A stretch of 64,000 bases of DNA from an uncultured Opitutaceae bacterium (GCA_903952145.1 CAJBES010000202.1:1-64000), one strand, 5' to 3'; shown: positions 44,424 through 54,422, counted from the first letter of the stretch. Notes: generated by a model not told the origin, from the sequence alone. Numbers and translations are program-made.

Positions 44424-45782
44424 TCAAACCGCGTGCGCCTCAATGAATGAGCGAATCGCCGCTGCAGTCGCCGGCAGCCGGTGTTTGATGACCGGCTTGG
44501 CTTTCAGCACTTCCAGGCTCGGGTCCACGGGCACTTCACCGGTCGCCGACTGGATGGTTTCGGGAAACTTGGCTGGGCTGGCGGTCGCGAGCACGATGTT
44601 GACCCGCTGCGGATTCAAATCCCTGAAGGCACAGGCCGTGTGCGGATCGACGATATAGCCGTATGCTTGCTTCACCCGTTGGATGATCCCCGGAATTTCG
44701 CCATCATCGCAATGGGAGGCAGTGAAGGTGCCACGGTCCAGTTCAGTGAACCGGCAGCCGCCGTTCGTTTTGAATTCACGCATGATGGCGCGAACCTTGG
44801 CCCCGTCGCACCCCATCCTGTAATATAGGTAACGCTCGAAGTTTGAAGCCGCCTGGATATCCATGGACGGAGCGAGGCTCGGTGCGACTTGGCCCACCCG
44901 GTAATCGCCCGTGGTGAAGAACCGGTAGAGAATGTCATTCTGATTGGTCGCCACCTTGAAGCCGCTGATCGGGACGCCCATCTGCTGGAGCATCCAGCCG
45001 GCGAGGATATTGCCAAAGTTGCCCGTCGGCACGACAAACTCGACCTTCGCCTGCTCCGCGGCGGACAGGTGCAGCCATGCGTGCAGATAATACACGCACT
45101 GCGCCAGCACGCGGGCCAGATTGATCGAGTTCACCGCCGAAAGCCGGTGCCGGACCCGAAAATCCTGATCGCCGAAAATCTCCTTCAAGGCGGCCTGGGC
45201 GTCATCAAAGGTGCCGTCGACCGCGATCGCATGGACGTTTTCCGCACCGGTGCAGGTCATCTGCCGCTCCTGCAGGGGTGACACCCGCCCGTCCGGATAC
45301 AGGATGAAGATGGCCGTGCCGGGCTTGCCCAGCAGTCCGTGGATGGCCGCCGCGCCGGTGTCGCCCGAGGTGGCCCCCAGCACATTGATCGTCTCCTGCC
45401 GCACCCGGCACTGGCGTTCGTAGAGGTTGCCCAGCAATTGCAGGGCAAAATCCTTGAAGGCCAGGGTCGGCCCGTGGAAAAGCTCCAACACGTAAAGACC
45501 GTTCGCGAGCCGGCGGAGCGGCGCGATCTCCGTCCGGGCAAATTTGGTATACGAGCGCCGCACAATCTCCCGAAACTCCACTGCAGGAATGTCCGTTGCG
45601 AATAGGCGAAGAAACTCGAAACACAGGTCTGCGTAGGACAGCCCGGCCCATCCCGGCCACCGGCCGCGCAGATCGGGCAGTTGCTCCGGCAGGAAGAGCC
45701 CCCCGTCAGGCGCCAGTCCGGTCGCAACGGCTTCGGAGAAGCCGAGGGGCGCGGTCTGTCCACGGGTCGAGATGTAGCGCAT
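44424..45782 (-). CDS. thrC: Threonine synthase
   Basis: 452 residues: MRYISTRGQTAPLGFSEAVATGLAPDGGLFLPE at the N-terminus, the PLP lysine in LAFKDFALQLLGN, the glycine-rich loop NVLGATSGDTGAAAIHGL, and VPTGNFGNILAGWMLQQMG. It converts O-phosphohomoserine to threonine. It is the last gene of a serA-plsY-hom-lysC-thrC run; the neighbouring aspartokinase and homoserine dehydrogenase provide earlier steps, while asd and thrB are not in the window. Confidence 0.95.
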   Translation of the reverse strand: MRYISTRGQTAPLGFSEAVATGLAPDGGLFLPEQLPDLRGRWPGWAGLSYADLCFEFLRLFATDIPAVEFREIVRRSYTKFARTEIAPLRRLANGLYVLELFHGPTLAFKDFALQLLGNLYERQCRVRQETINVLGATSGDTGAAAIHGLLGKPGTAIFILYPDGRVSPLQERQMTCTGAENVHAIAVDGTFDDAQAALKEIFGDQDFRVRHRLSAVNSINLARVLAQCVYYLHAWLHLSAAEQAKVEFVVPTGNFGNILAGWMLQQMGVPISGFKVATNQNDILYRFFTTGDYRVGQVAPSLAPSMDIQAASNFERYLYYRMGCDGAKVRAIMREFKTNGGCRFTELDRGTFTASHCDDGEIPGIIQRVKQAYGYIVDPHTACAFRDLNPQRVNIVLATASPAKFPETIQSATGEVPVDPSLEVLKAKPVIKHRLPATAAAIRSFIEAHAV

Positions 45783-45815
45783 CGTGTCTGCGCCGTGCGG
45801 CGCTTTACCCGGAGC

Positions 45816-47039
45816 TTACATGCTGAGCTGACTCAATTGGAACGCCTCGTGGGCCACGCGCGCCGCCTCATCCGCCCGCTCGAGATCCACCACGATGGAG
45901 ATCTTGATCTCCGAGGTGGTGATGAGCTCGATGTTGATGCCGACATCGGCCATCGCCTGGAAGAGCGTGGCCGCGACACCCGTGTGGGTTTTCATGCCGA
46001 CACCGACGACGGAAAGCTTGGCAATCTGCTCGTGGATGGCGACCTGTCCGCCGCCGATCTCGGCCAGTGCGGGTTCGAGCGCCTTCTGGGCGCGGTGTGA
46101 GTCACCCTGCGGGACCGTGAATGAAAGGTTGGCCACGCCGTGGCGGCCGACATTCTGCACGATCATGTCGACGATGACGTTGGCATCGGCGAGGGTGCGG
46201 AACACCTTCGCCGCCGAGCCCGGTTTGTCCACGATGTTGCTGACGATAATCTTGGCCTGGTCCTTGTCCACGGCCACGCCGCGGACAACGACCTTTTCCA
46301 TATATACGACTTCTTCTTTCACGATGGTTCCTGGGTTATGGTTGAAACTGGAACGGACGACGAAAACGACGTTGTATTTCTTGGCGAACTCGACGGAGCG
46401 CGACTGCATGACCTTGGAGCCGGACGAAGCCAGCTCCAGCATCTCGTCGTAGGAGATTTCGGTCAGTTTCCGGGCGTTTTTTACGACCCGCGGGTCGGCG
46501 GTGTAAACCCCGTCCACGTCGGTGTAGATCTCGCACAGATCAGCCTGCACGGCCGCCGCCAGTGCAATGGCGGTAAGGTCCGAGCCGCCGCGACCAAGCG
46601 TGGTGATATGGCCGTCGTCGTTGATGCCCTGAAATCCGGCCACAATGACCACCTTGCCTTCTTTGAGGTCCTTCTCGATGGGCTTGGCGTTGATCTTCTT
46701 GATCTTCGCCTTCGTGTGGAACCCGTCGGTGAAAATCCCTGCCTGTGCCCCGGTGTAGCTGACGGCGTCCACCCCTATTCCGTGGAGTGCCATGGCGGTG
46801 AGCGCAATGGTCTCCTGCTCACCGGTGGCGAGAAGCATGTCGAGCTCGCGCTCGCTGGGATGCTCGCAGACCGCCTTGGCACGGGCAATGAGCTCGTTGG
46901 TGACGCCGGACCGGGCCGAGACGACGACAACGACTTCGTTGCCGTCATCGCGTGTGGCCTTGATGCGTTCGGCGACCTTCTTGATGCGTTCGACGTCACC
47001 CACGGAGGTGCCGCCGTATTTTTGGACGATGCGTGCCAT
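45816..47039 (-). CDS. lysC: Aspartokinase
   Basis: 407 residues. The amino-acid-kinase N-terminus MARIVQKYGGTSVGDVERIKKVAERI and GRGGSDLTAIALAAAVQADLCEIYTDVDGVYTADPR are diagnostic. Two C-terminal ACT domains (about 265-405) imply feedback regulation by lysine and/or threonine. It phosphorylates aspartate, the entry to lysine, threonine and methionine synthesis. It sits 15 bp downstream of hom and 33 bp upstream of thrC. Confidence 0.97.
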   Translation of the reverse strand: MARIVQKYGGTSVGDVERIKKVAERIKATRDDGNEVVVVVSARSGVTNELIARAKAVCEHPSERELDMLLATGEQETIALTAMALHGIGVDAVSYTGAQAGIFTDGFHTKAKIKKINAKPIEKDLKEGKVVIVAGFQGINDDGHITTLGRGGSDLTAIALAAAVQADLCEIYTDVDGVYTADPRVVKNARKLTEISYDEMLELASSGSKVMQSRSVEFAKKYNVVFVVRSSFNHNPGTIVKEEVVYMEKVVVRGVAVDKDQAKIIVSNIVDKPGSAAKVFRTLADANVIVDMIVQNVGRHGVANLSFTVPQGDSHRAQKALEPALAEIGGGQVAIHEQIAKLSVVGVGMKTHTGVAATLFQAMADVGINIELITTSEIKISIVVDLERADEAARVAHEAFQLSQLSM

Positions 47040-47054
47040 GGTCGGGATGAAATT

Positions 47055-48377
47055 TTAGTCGTTGAAATCGCCGATGCGCAACAGCACAGGCCGTTCCAAG
47101 ACGCTGGCGAGCCGGGCCAGGTCGCGGAGCGTGGAGCGCATGGCCCGTTCATGGCTCTGGTGGGTGGTAAGCACGAGCGAGGCGGCGTCGGCCACCTCGG
47201 CGGGATTCTGGATCACACTGGCGATGCTAATGTGATGACGCGCCATGACCGAGGCCACGCGGGCGAGCACGCCCGGCTGGTCCCGGACGGTGAGCCTCAG
47301 GTAGTAACGGCACTTGATGTGTTCCGGGGGAGCCAACCGACAGCCGTTGCGTGCGGGCAGGGTCTCGGCGGCAGGCTGATACGCACTTTTGCCGCCCCGC
47401 AACAGGGCTGCCGCGTCAACAATATCACTGATGACCGCACTCGCAGTGGCGTCCTGCCCCGCCCCGCGCCCTATATAGAGCGTTGTCCCCACCACGTCGC
47501 CCGTAACCGAGATGGCGTTGAACACGCCGCTGACGTTGGCGATCACATTGCCCACAGGCAGCAGGGTCGGATGCACGCGCACGGAGAGTTCGTCGGACGA
47601 AAAATCCCGCGCGATCACGGCGAGCAATTTGATGCCGTAGCCCAGCACGGCGGCATTTTTGAAATCCGCGGGGGTAATGCGGTCGATGCCCTCGACCACC
47701 ATCTGCGCGGGTTTCACCCAGACCCCATGCGCGAGCCAGGCTAACACCGATGCTTTGTGGGCGGTGTCCCAGCCTTGCACGTCCAGCGCCTCGTCGGCCT
47801 CCGCGTATCCCATGCGCTTGGCCTCGGCGAGCACGCTCTTGTAAGGCGCATCCTGTTCCTCCATTTGGGTGAGGATGTAGTTACAGGTGCCGTTCAGGAT
47901 CCCGTAGATGTGCGGGAAACGGTTGGCGACGAGACCCTCGCGCAGGGCCTTGATGATCGGGATGCCGCCGGCGACGCTCGCCTCAAAAAGGAAATGCCCC
48001 CCGTGCCTATGCGCCGTCGCAAATATTTCCGCGCCGTGGGCACAGATCAGAGCTTTGTTGGCCGAGACGACACTCTTGCCCAGCCGCAACGCCGCGAGGG
48101 TCAATTCGCGGGCCAGCCCCGTGCCGCCAATCAGTTCGCACACAATCTGAATGGAGGGATCCGTGGCGACCGCCAGCGCGTCTACCGTCAGACGGGCGGC
48201 CGGAATCCTGACGCTGCGCGCCTTGCGCAATTTGCGCACGGCCACGCGGTGCAGTTCGAGCCTGACCCCCAGCCTGTTTTCTAACTCGGTCCGGGAGCGG
48301 GTGAAGTGCTTCCACACACCCTGGCCGACGGTGCCAAACCCACACAATCCGATTCTGATGACAGGTGTCTGGCTCAT
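47055..48377 (-). CDS. hom: Homoserine dehydrogenase
   Basis: 440 residues: Rossmann motif IGLCGFGTVGQGVWKHF, catalytic-domain signatures GGTGLARELTLAALRLGKSVVSANKALI, EASVAGGIPIIKALREGL and GILNGTCNYILTQMEE, and a C-terminal ACT domain (YYLRLTVRDQPGVLARVASVMARHHISIASV). It reduces aspartate semialdehyde to homoserine. Its ATG overlaps the plsY stop (ATGA), and lysC follows 15 bp later, so these pathway genes are co-expressed. Confidence 0.97.
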   Translation of the reverse strand: MSQTPVIRIGLCGFGTVGQGVWKHFTRSRTELENRLGVRLELHRVAVRKLRKARSVRIPAARLTVDALAVATDPSIQIVCELIGGTGLARELTLAALRLGKSVVSANKALICAHGAEIFATAHRHGGHFLFEASVAGGIPIIKALREGLVANRFPHIYGILNGTCNYILTQMEEQDAPYKSVLAEAKRMGYAEADEALDVQGWDTAHKASVLAWLAHGVWVKPAQMVVEGIDRITPADFKNAAVLGYGIKLLAVIARDFSSDELSVRVHPTLLPVGNVIANVSGVFNAISVTGDVVGTTLYIGRGAGQDATASAVISDIVDAAALLRGGKSAYQPAAETLPARNGCRLAPPEHIKCRYYLRLTVRDQPGVLARVASVMARHHISIASVIQNPAEVADAASLVLTTHQSHERAMRSTLRDLARLASVLERPVLLRIGDFND

Positions 48378-49054
48378 AATTTGGACTCTTCCTGACTTTT
48401 CTCCACAAAGCGATTCTCCGTGCCGTTCAGCAACCGCCGGATATTCTCCCAGTGCCGGATGCTGACAAACAACGCACTGGCCCCAGCGATTCCGACGATA
48501 AACGCGGGCCGGTCACGGAGCCAGGCCGTCAGTGGCAAAGAGGCGGCAGCCAACATCGAGGCCAGGGAAACATATTTGGTCGCAAAAAACACCAGCGCCC
48601 ACACCACCGCACCGATGAGGATGCTGACCGGAATGATGACGAAAAGCCCGCCGGCGCCGGTGGCCACGCTCTTGCCGCCACGGAACCGGGTGAAACAGGA
48701 GAAACTGTGCCCTAGCATCGCGCACACCAAACCGGTCACCCCGAGATGCATCCAGTCCTCGCCAGAGATGCGGCCGGCAACAACCACGCCCCATTGTTCA
48801 AAGTCATAGCTCACACTCACGCCGGTGCGGCCAAGGAGCGCCCATGATGCGGCCAACGCACCCTTCAACGCATCCAGCGCAAGGACAAGGTTACCAGATC
48901 CCTGTCCCAGCACGCGACGGACATTGGTCGCACCGGGGTTCCTGCTGCCTACTGAAAAGATATCCACCCCCTTGGCTCGCGCGACGAGATAGCCGAAGGG
49001 TAGCGCACCCAACAGGTAGCCGAGGATCGCGACGATAAGGAAGGGAATGAGCAT
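48374..49054 (-). CDS. plsY: Glycerol-3-phosphate acyltransferase PlsY
   Basis: 226 residues, five or more hydrophobic segments, with the PlsY motifs LGYLLGALPFGYLVARAKGVD, GSRNPGATNVRRVLGQGSGNLVLALDALKGALAA and GHSFSCFTRFRGGKSVATGAG. It acylates glycerol-3-phosphate from acyl-phosphate, the first step of phospholipid synthesis, in the inner membrane. Its placement between serA and hom is a genomic rather than a pathway association. The C-terminus runs about 20 residues longer than usual. Confidence 0.95.
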   Translation of the reverse strand: MLIPFLIVAILGYLLGALPFGYLVARAKGVDIFSVGSRNPGATNVRRVLGQGSGNLVLALDALKGALAASWALLGRTGVSVSYDFEQWGVVVAGRISGEDWMHLGVTGLVCAMLGHSFSCFTRFRGGKSVATGAGGLFVIIPVSILIGAVVWALVFFATKYVSLASMLAAASLPLTAWLRDRPAFIVGIAGASALFVSIRHWENIRRLLNGTENRFVEKSQEESKL

Positions 49055-49063
49055 GAGCCGGAG

Positions 49064-50653
49064 CTAGAGCTGGACAAATTTTGCCAGCTTGATGGCAGGG
49101 TGCGATTTTAATTCACGACGGACGGCCTCACTGGGCTCGCTGTCGAGGTTGATCATGAGGAGAGCGGTCTCACCCGGCTGTTGGCGGCTGAGCGACATAT
49201 TGGCGATGTTGACGCCATCCCGGCCCAACAGTGTGCCGATGTAGCCGATCATGCCCGGCTGGTCATGATTCTCGATGACGAGCAGCTTGCCCTGCGCTTC
49301 GACCTCCACCTCGCGATGGTTGAGCTCGACTATCCGCGGCCGCGCGGCCTTGCCGATCAGCGTGCCGGCGACTGAAATCACCGAACCATCCGCGGCCACC
49401 GCCTCGACTGCCATCAGTTCGGTATAGTCGACTTCATCGGTGGACTTGAGCACTTCCATTTTCACCCCGAGGCGTTTCAGGACGACCGGAGCATTCACGA
49501 AATTAACCGAGTCACCACTGATCCGCCGCAGGAAACCGCGCTGGATGGCGAGCGCCACCGGATTGGCGTCAAGGTCAATGAGTTTGCCCCAGTAAGTCAC
49601 CCGGAGTGTCGCGATCTGCGCCGGCCCGATTTGCTGGACGAAGGCGCCCAGTTTTTCGCCCAGATCAAGATAGGGGCTGAGCACCTTGAGCACGGCCGCG
49701 TCGATCGAGGGCATGTTGACCGCATTGCGAATGCCGCCGCCCTTGAGCACGTCGGTGATCTGCTCCGCAATCTCGAGCCCCACGCTTTCCTGCGCCTCCG
49801 CCGTAGAGGCCCCCAGATGCGGGGTCAGGGTGACATTGGGCAAACAACGCAATTCGCTGTCAGCCGCGAGCGGTTCGTCCTCGAACACATCCAGTCCGGC
49901 CGCTGCGACCCGGCCCGACTTAATCGCGGCAATGAGCGCCGTCTCCTTGATGATGCCGCCGCGGGCGCAATTGAAAAGCCGCACGCCATTTTTGCACTTC
50001 TCAAGGGCCTTCTCGTCGATCATGTGATGCGTCGAGTCGGTCATCGGCATGTGCACCGTGATGTAGTCACTTTCGGCTAAAAGTTGCTCAAACGACACGG
50101 CTTCCACCTGCATCGCCTTGGCCCGGCTGGGGGCAAGATAAGGATCGTAGGCGACCACGCGCATGCCGAATGCCTGCGCGCGTCTGGCCACCTCACCTCC
50201 AATACGACCAAGGCCGACGATGCCGAGGGTTTTTCGGAACAACTCGATGCCGGAAAAACTCTTGCGGTTCCACTGTCCGGCTCGCATCGAGGCTGCAGCC
50301 TGCAACACCGGCCGCGCCCCACATAGGAGGTGGGTGAAAGTAAGTTCGGCTGTGGCAATGGTGTTGCCGGAGGGCGTGTTCATCACGATGACACCACGCT
50401 CGGTGGCGGCTTCCACATCGACATTGTCGACGCCGACGCCCGCCCGACCCACGACCTTGAGCTGCGGAGCGGCCGCGAAAACCGCAGCGGTGATATTGGT
50501 CTCACTGCGCACCACGATGGCCTGCACGTCGCCGACCAGGGAAAGCAGTTTCTCCGGGCTGGAGCCGTAAGCCTCAATCACGGTCAGACCGGCCTGCTGG
50601 CGCAAATACTCCACTCCCTTGGTTGAGATTTTGTCGGCAACAAGAACTTTCAT
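49064..50653 (-). CDS. serA: D-3-phosphoglycerate dehydrogenase
   Basis: 529 residues from the ATG of MKVLVADKISTKGVEYLRQQAG; the open frame upstream has no dehydrogenase sequence. It has the NAD-binding GLGRIGGEVARRAQAFGMRVVAYDPYL, the catalytic region LPNVTLTPHLGASTAEAQESVG, an intervening 'allosteric substrate-binding' domain (about 320-445) and a C-terminal ACT domain (LLVIENHDQPGMIGYIGTLLGRDGVNIANMSL). This long form resembles the Mycobacterium/type-I enzyme. It begins serine biosynthesis. It is 9 bp upstream of plsY. Confidence 0.96.
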   Translation of the reverse strand: MKVLVADKISTKGVEYLRQQAGLTVIEAYGSSPEKLLSLVGDVQAIVVRSETNITAAVFAAAPQLKVVGRAGVGVDNVDVEAATERGVIVMNTPSGNTIATAELTFTHLLCGARPVLQAAASMRAGQWNRKSFSGIELFRKTLGIVGLGRIGGEVARRAQAFGMRVVAYDPYLAPSRAKAMQVEAVSFEQLLAESDYITVHMPMTDSTHHMIDEKALEKCKNGVRLFNCARGGIIKETALIAAIKSGRVAAAGLDVFEDEPLAADSELRCLPNVTLTPHLGASTAEAQESVGLEIAEQITDVLKGGGIRNAVNMPSIDAAVLKVLSPYLDLGEKLGAFVQQIGPAQIATLRVTYWGKLIDLDANPVALAIQRGFLRRISGDSVNFVNAPVVLKRLGVKMEVLKSTDEVDYTELMAVEAVAADGSVISVAGTLIGKAARPRIVELNHREVEVEAQGKLLVIENHDQPGMIGYIGTLLGRDGVNIANMSLSRQQPGETALLMINLDSEPSEAVRRELKSHPAIKLAKFVQL

Positions 50654-50881
50654 ATGGGCAAAAATGGCCCGAAAGCGAAAGCACCGCCCCACCAAAACGC
50701 AATTAAACAAAAGCCAGCGGTCCCGGCGATGTTTCGTTATGACACGAATGTCTCCACGCCGGCGGTCCACTGCCGGGTCAAACTCGAGGTGCCGCCTCGC
50801 TGGTGGAATCTGGTCGCCGGCCGGCCTGATCAGCATGGAAGCGGGCTTGCCCGCCCTGGTATTCAACCCTTGCATCCTGGC

Positions 50882-51499
50882 ATGGACTCCCCTGCTGACC
50901 GCCTTTGCCGCCAGATCGAATTTATTGTCGAGGTGGACAAGCTGAAGGAGGTCTTTCGTCAGACCGTGCTGACGCGCAGCCATCGAGCCGAAAATAGCGC
51001 CGAACACTCATGGCATTTCGCACTCATGGTCGTCATTCTGGCGGAGCACTCGAACCACCAGCCACTGGACACGCTCCGCATCCTCAAAATGGTGCTCATC
51101 CACGACCTCGTTGAAATCGACGCTGGAGACACCTTCGCCTACGACACCAAAAACATGGCGGACCAACATGAGCGCGAAGCCCGGGCCGCCGACCGCATTT
51201 TCGGGCTGCTACCGCCCGATCAGACCGCAGCATTCCGCGCCCTCTGGGATGAATTCGAGGAAAGGCAGACGCCCGAGGCCAAGTTCGCCGCCGCCTGCGA
51301 TCGGTTCCATCCCATGCTGCTGAACTGCCGCACCCAGGGCCACGCATGGCAGAAGCACGGAATCACACGGGACCGTGTCCTTGCCCGCAACGCCCACGTT
51401 GCCGACGGCTCCCACCGGCTCTGGGAATATGCCGTGCGCATGATCGACGAAGCGGTGACGGCAGGCCATCTCTCCCGGGCAGGGACCACCGGGGACTAG
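50882..51499 (+). CDS. HD-domain hydrolase (HDDC2/YfbR-like)
   Basis: 205 residues from the ATG at 50882. The frame stays open to 50654, but the upstream 76 codons have no HD-family sequence. The HD metal site is complete: RSHRAENSAEHSWHFALM, then MVLIHDLVEIDAGDTFAYD, with later acidic residues (ACDRFHPMLLNC). HDDC2-like proteins are nucleoside-5'-monophosphate phosphohydrolases acting on deoxynucleotides. The stop codon TAG lies inside the left arm of the inverted repeat that flanks the spacer to the dGTPase gene. Substrate is inferred from family. Confidence 0.85.
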   Translation: MDSPADRLCRQIEFIVEVDKLKEVFRQTVLTRSHRAENSAEHSWHFALMVVILAEHSNHQPLDTLRILKMVLIHDLVEIDAGDTFAYDTKNMADQHEREARAADRIFGLLPPDQTAAFRALWDEFEERQTPEAKFAAACDRFHPMLLNCRTQGHAWQKHGITRDRVLARNAHVADGSHRLWEYAVRMIDEAVTAGHLSRAGTTGD

Positions 51500-51613
51500 C
51501 ACTACTCAGCTAACTACACCTCTCAAACCTGCACGAAGCCAAGTGTCACCTATTATAAAACCCTCCCCCTGTAAATTTTGGGGACCGATGGCGCCATGAC
51601 CGAGTCGTGCTAG
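51496..51613. repeat. Inverted-repeat-bounded 118-bp spacer element
   Basis: CTAGCACTACTC (51496-51507) and GAGTCGTGCTAG (51602-51613) are 12-bp inverted copies with one mismatch, enclosing 94 bp that are more AT-rich than the surroundings and contain TATTATAAAA and a second small stem (CCCC...GGGG). The element fills the gap between two convergent genes and supplies the HD-gene stop codon. It could be a MITE-like remnant or a folded transcript end; no flanking target duplication is clear. Confidence 0.45.
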
Positions 51614-51620
51614 CTGGGGT

Positions 51621-52889
51621 TCAACTCAAATCGCGGATGCTGCCAAATTCGAGATCGAATAACCGCCGGTAGGTGCGGACGACGGTGCCGTCGGTCAGAC
51701 CGCAGAGATAATCGCAGATGCGCCGGGCTTTGCCTTGGCGCGTTTTCTCCGCATTGATCAGCCGGCCGACCTGCGGCGGCAGGATATTGATGACGCGCGC
51801 GCCTTTTTCCACGTAGTTGTTCCAACAGGATTGCCACAGCTCGAACAACACCCGGCGGGCCTTGTGTTCCATCTGCTGGAGCTGGGGACTCTCAAAGATA
51901 ATATCGTTGGCCATGCGCTTGAAGAACAGTGCCTCGCGCTGCGCGGCTTCGCCCACCACGAGTTCGTAGCGGTAGCGATTGGTCCGCGCGGCCATGAAAT
52001 TGTCGCGCTCGCGGAGCTGGCTGGCCTGGATAAATCCGCCGATGCGGGCACCGAAGACGCCTTCCAACCGGTCGGTGCGAATCGCATGGAACAACCGGTC
52101 GAGGTGCTGCTGTTCCTCGGGGTCAATCGCCCGTTCATCGGCCCAGGCGTTGATGCTTTCGTGGTTCAGGAAACCCGCCTTCACGCCATCCACGATGTCG
52201 TTGAGCGAATAGGCGGCATCGTCGGCCCAGTCCATGATCTGGCATTCGATGCTTTTGAATTGGTTCAGGCCTTCACCCAAAAGGAGCGCCTTGGGAACAG
52301 CGGCACCGCCGAAGACAAATCTACGATATACCTGTTGGGTGTCGTAGAGAAAATGGTTGCTCGGCGGGCGCGGAAACTCACGGAAGAGCTTCTTGTATTT
52401 CAGCACGCCATCCAGCAGCGCCCGCGTCGGTCGCAGGCCGCGCACACCGGATTCGTTCTGGAAAATTGTCTCGGTCAACAGGTGCAGCGTCTGCGCGTTG
52501 CCCTCGAAGCCGCCCCATTTGATCATCAACTCCTGCAGGGTGCGTTCACCCGAGTGGCCAAACGGCGGATGCCCGAGATCATGCGCCAGGCAAACCGCTT
52601 CCACCAGATCACTGTCGATGTAGAAATCGGCTCGCAGCGGGCCGCCGCGGGAACGCAGGAAATGACAGATTGAGCGTCCGATCTGTGAAACCTCGATGGA
52701 GTGCGTCAGCCGCGTGCGGTAGAAGTCGTATTCGCCCGAAAGAAAAACCTGGGTCTTCGATTGCAGTTTACGGAAGGCATGGGCGTGGATGATCCGGTCG
52801 CGATCGATCTGGAAGGCATTACGGTAGTCCGGCTTGCGCCCGCCGCCAAAGGGCTCGCTGTCGAAGGCATTGTAGAAGCGGTTTTCCAT
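51621..52889 (-). CDS. dgt: Deoxyguanosinetriphosphate triphosphohydrolase-like protein
   Basis: 422 residues. The HD-superfamily metal site is FRKLQSKTQVFLSGEYDFYRTRLTHSIEVSQIGRSI, then LVEAVCLAHDLGHPPFGHSGERTL, with the later EGNAQTLHLLT and CQIMDWADDAAYSLNDIVDG. This is the dGTPase / type-2 dGTPase-like family, which hydrolyses dNTPs to nucleosides plus triphosphate and shapes the dNTP pool. It converges with the HDDC2-like gene. Substrate range (dGTP only or several dNTPs) cannot be told from sequence. Confidence 0.9.
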   Translation of the reverse strand: MENRFYNAFDSEPFGGGRKPDYRNAFQIDRDRIIHAHAFRKLQSKTQVFLSGEYDFYRTRLTHSIEVSQIGRSICHFLRSRGGPLRADFYIDSDLVEAVCLAHDLGHPPFGHSGERTLQELMIKWGGFEGNAQTLHLLTETIFQNESGVRGLRPTRALLDGVLKYKKLFREFPRPPSNHFLYDTQQVYRRFVFGGAAVPKALLLGEGLNQFKSIECQIMDWADDAAYSLNDIVDGVKAGFLNHESINAWADERAIDPEEQQHLDRLFHAIRTDRLEGVFGARIGGFIQASQLRERDNFMAARTNRYRYELVVGEAAQREALFFKRMANDIIFESPQLQQMEHKARRVLFELWQSCWNNYVEKGARVINILPPQVGRLINAEKTRQGKARRICDYLCGLTDGTVVRTYRRLFDLEFGSIRDLS

Positions 52890-53390
52890 GGCCGTCTCCG
52901 ACAGGAAGGTCTACCCGCCCACGATGCAAACTCATATCTGGTCAACACCCACATTATGCCGTTCGCTGACTTGGCCACCGCCATCAGGATCTGCCGTATT
53001 CACGGGCACGAAACCGGCCTGATTGGGTTTCGGCATCTACGGACAGTGGTGATCACTCCATTGCTTCCGCAACGTTACCGCCGCAATGGGTGACTGGCAT
53101 CATCGCAGGCGTAGAGCATCATTTCGCCGCTCCGCTGCAGATTTTTCCCAAACTGCCCAATGATGTTAGCCGCTTCGTCGCCAGCGATGAGCGGACGACC
53201 GCCTTCTCCGGGCCGGGAGAGATCGGGACCAAGCTCCGTCTGCTCGCCATTGATGGTGCGCAGTTATTCGCCAAATAAGCGCACCCATTAACTCCGCCAG
53301 ACTGAGCCCCGGAAACGGCTTAGAGATTGTTTCGCCGCCTCCGTCAGTCACACTTTCCATTAAATCAGTTCAGCCCTGCCCACCCAATCC
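52890..53390. other. Spacer between dgt and tdh, no supported gene
   Basis: 500 bp between divergent genes. A 62-codon GTG-started frame at 53090-53278 is the only intact candidate but has no recognisable motif or neighbour logic, and a longer frame from 52701 runs over the antisense of dgt. It may hold the remnants of a lost gene. The last 110 bp before tdh presumably contain its promoter; no clear -35/-10 or dyad was picked out. Confidence 0.35.
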
Positions 53391-54422
53391 ATGCGCGCCA
53401 TCGCCAAACTCACTCCCGGACCCGGATTGCAAATGACCGAAGTCCCCGTGCCGGTGCCCGGAATCAACGACGTCCTGATCAAGATCAAGAAGACGTCCAT
53501 CTGCGGCACCGATGTGCATATCTACAACTGGGACGACTGGTCGCAAAAGACCATCCAACCGCCCATGGTCATCGGCCATGAATTCGTCGGCGTGGTCGAG
53601 CAGGTCGGCGCCAATGTGCTCCATTTCAAGCCCGGTGACCTCGTGGACGGTGAAGGCCACATCGTCTGCGGCACCTGCCGCAACTGCCTCGCCGGCCGGC
53701 GTCATCTCTGCAAGGACACCAAGGGCGTAGGCGTCAACCGCCAGGGTGCGTTCGCCGAATACCTCTGCATTCCTGCCAGCAACGCCGTACACGTCGATCC
53801 GACCATTCCGCTCGACGTCCTCTCCTGTTTCGACCCACTCGGCAACGCCGTCCATACCGCGTTGAAATACGATCTGATCGGTGAGGATGTGCTGATTACC
53901 GGCGCGGGCCCCATTGGCTGCATGGCCGCCGCCATCGCCCGACAAATCGGCGCCCGCAAAGTGGTCGTCACCGATGTTAACCCCACCCGCCTCGCCCTGG
54001 CCAAGCGCATGGGCGCCACGCGCGTTGTGGATGTTTCCAAGGAAAAGCTCCCCGACGTGCAGCGGGAACTCGGCATGCGCGAGGGCTTTGACATCGGGCT
54101 CGAGATGTCGGGCAATCCGAAGGCCCTCGCCGAGATGATCGACAACATGTGTCATGGCGGCCGCATCGCTCTCCTTGGCATCATGCCCGGCGCCGCCGCC
54201 GTCGATTGGAACAAGGTTGTGTTCAACATGATCACGATCAAGGGCATTTACGGCCGGGAAATGTACGAGACCTGGTACAAGATGACCGCATTGATCCAGA
54301 GCGGGCTCGATATCTCGCCGGTCATCACCCACCGCTTCCACTACACGGACTTTCAGCAGGGTTTCGACCTGATGCGCTTGGGCAAGAGTGGCAAAATCGT
54401 GCTGAACTGGGATGAATCATGA
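53391..54422 (+). CDS. tdh: L-threonine 3-dehydrogenase
   Basis: 343 residues, zinc-dependent MDR family. Catalytic zinc ligands in [15 protein letters not shown] and [12 protein letters not shown], structural zinc cysteines in [15 protein letters not shown], Rossmann motif [20 protein letters not shown]. It oxidises threonine to 2-amino-3-ketobutyrate. Its stop overlaps the kbl start by ATGA, giving the usual tdh-kbl pair that turns threonine into glycine and acetyl-CoA. Confidence 0.96.
   Translation: MRAIAKLTPGPGLQMTEVPVPVPGINDVLIKIKKTSICGTDVHIYNWDDWSQKTIQPPMVIGHEFVGVVEQVGANVLHFKPGDLVDGEGHIVCGTCRNCLAGRRHLCKDTKGVGVNRQGAFAEYLCIPASNAVHVDPTIPLDVLSCFDPLGNAVHTALKYDLIGEDVLITGAGPIGCMAAAIARQIGARKVVVTDVNPTRLALAKRMGATRVVDVSKEKLPDVQRELGMREGFDIGLEMSGNPKALAEMIDNMCHGGRIALLGIMPGAAAVDWNKVVFNMITIKGIYGREMYETWYKMTALIQSGLDISPVITHRFHYTDFQQGFDLMRLGKSGKIVLNWDES

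Noticed and set aside
46140-47744. 534-codon plus-strand frame over lysC and hom
   Set aside because: It overlaps two certain enzymes and has no homology-like features.
44424-50653. serA-plsY-hom-lysC-thrC as an unusual cluster needing a finding
   Set aside because: Apart from plsY the genes are one amino-acid pathway set, and lone plsY insertions are ordinary.
53090-53278. 62-codon frame between dgt and tdh
   Set aside because: GTG start, no motif, no neighbour logic; could be a gene remnant but is not supported.
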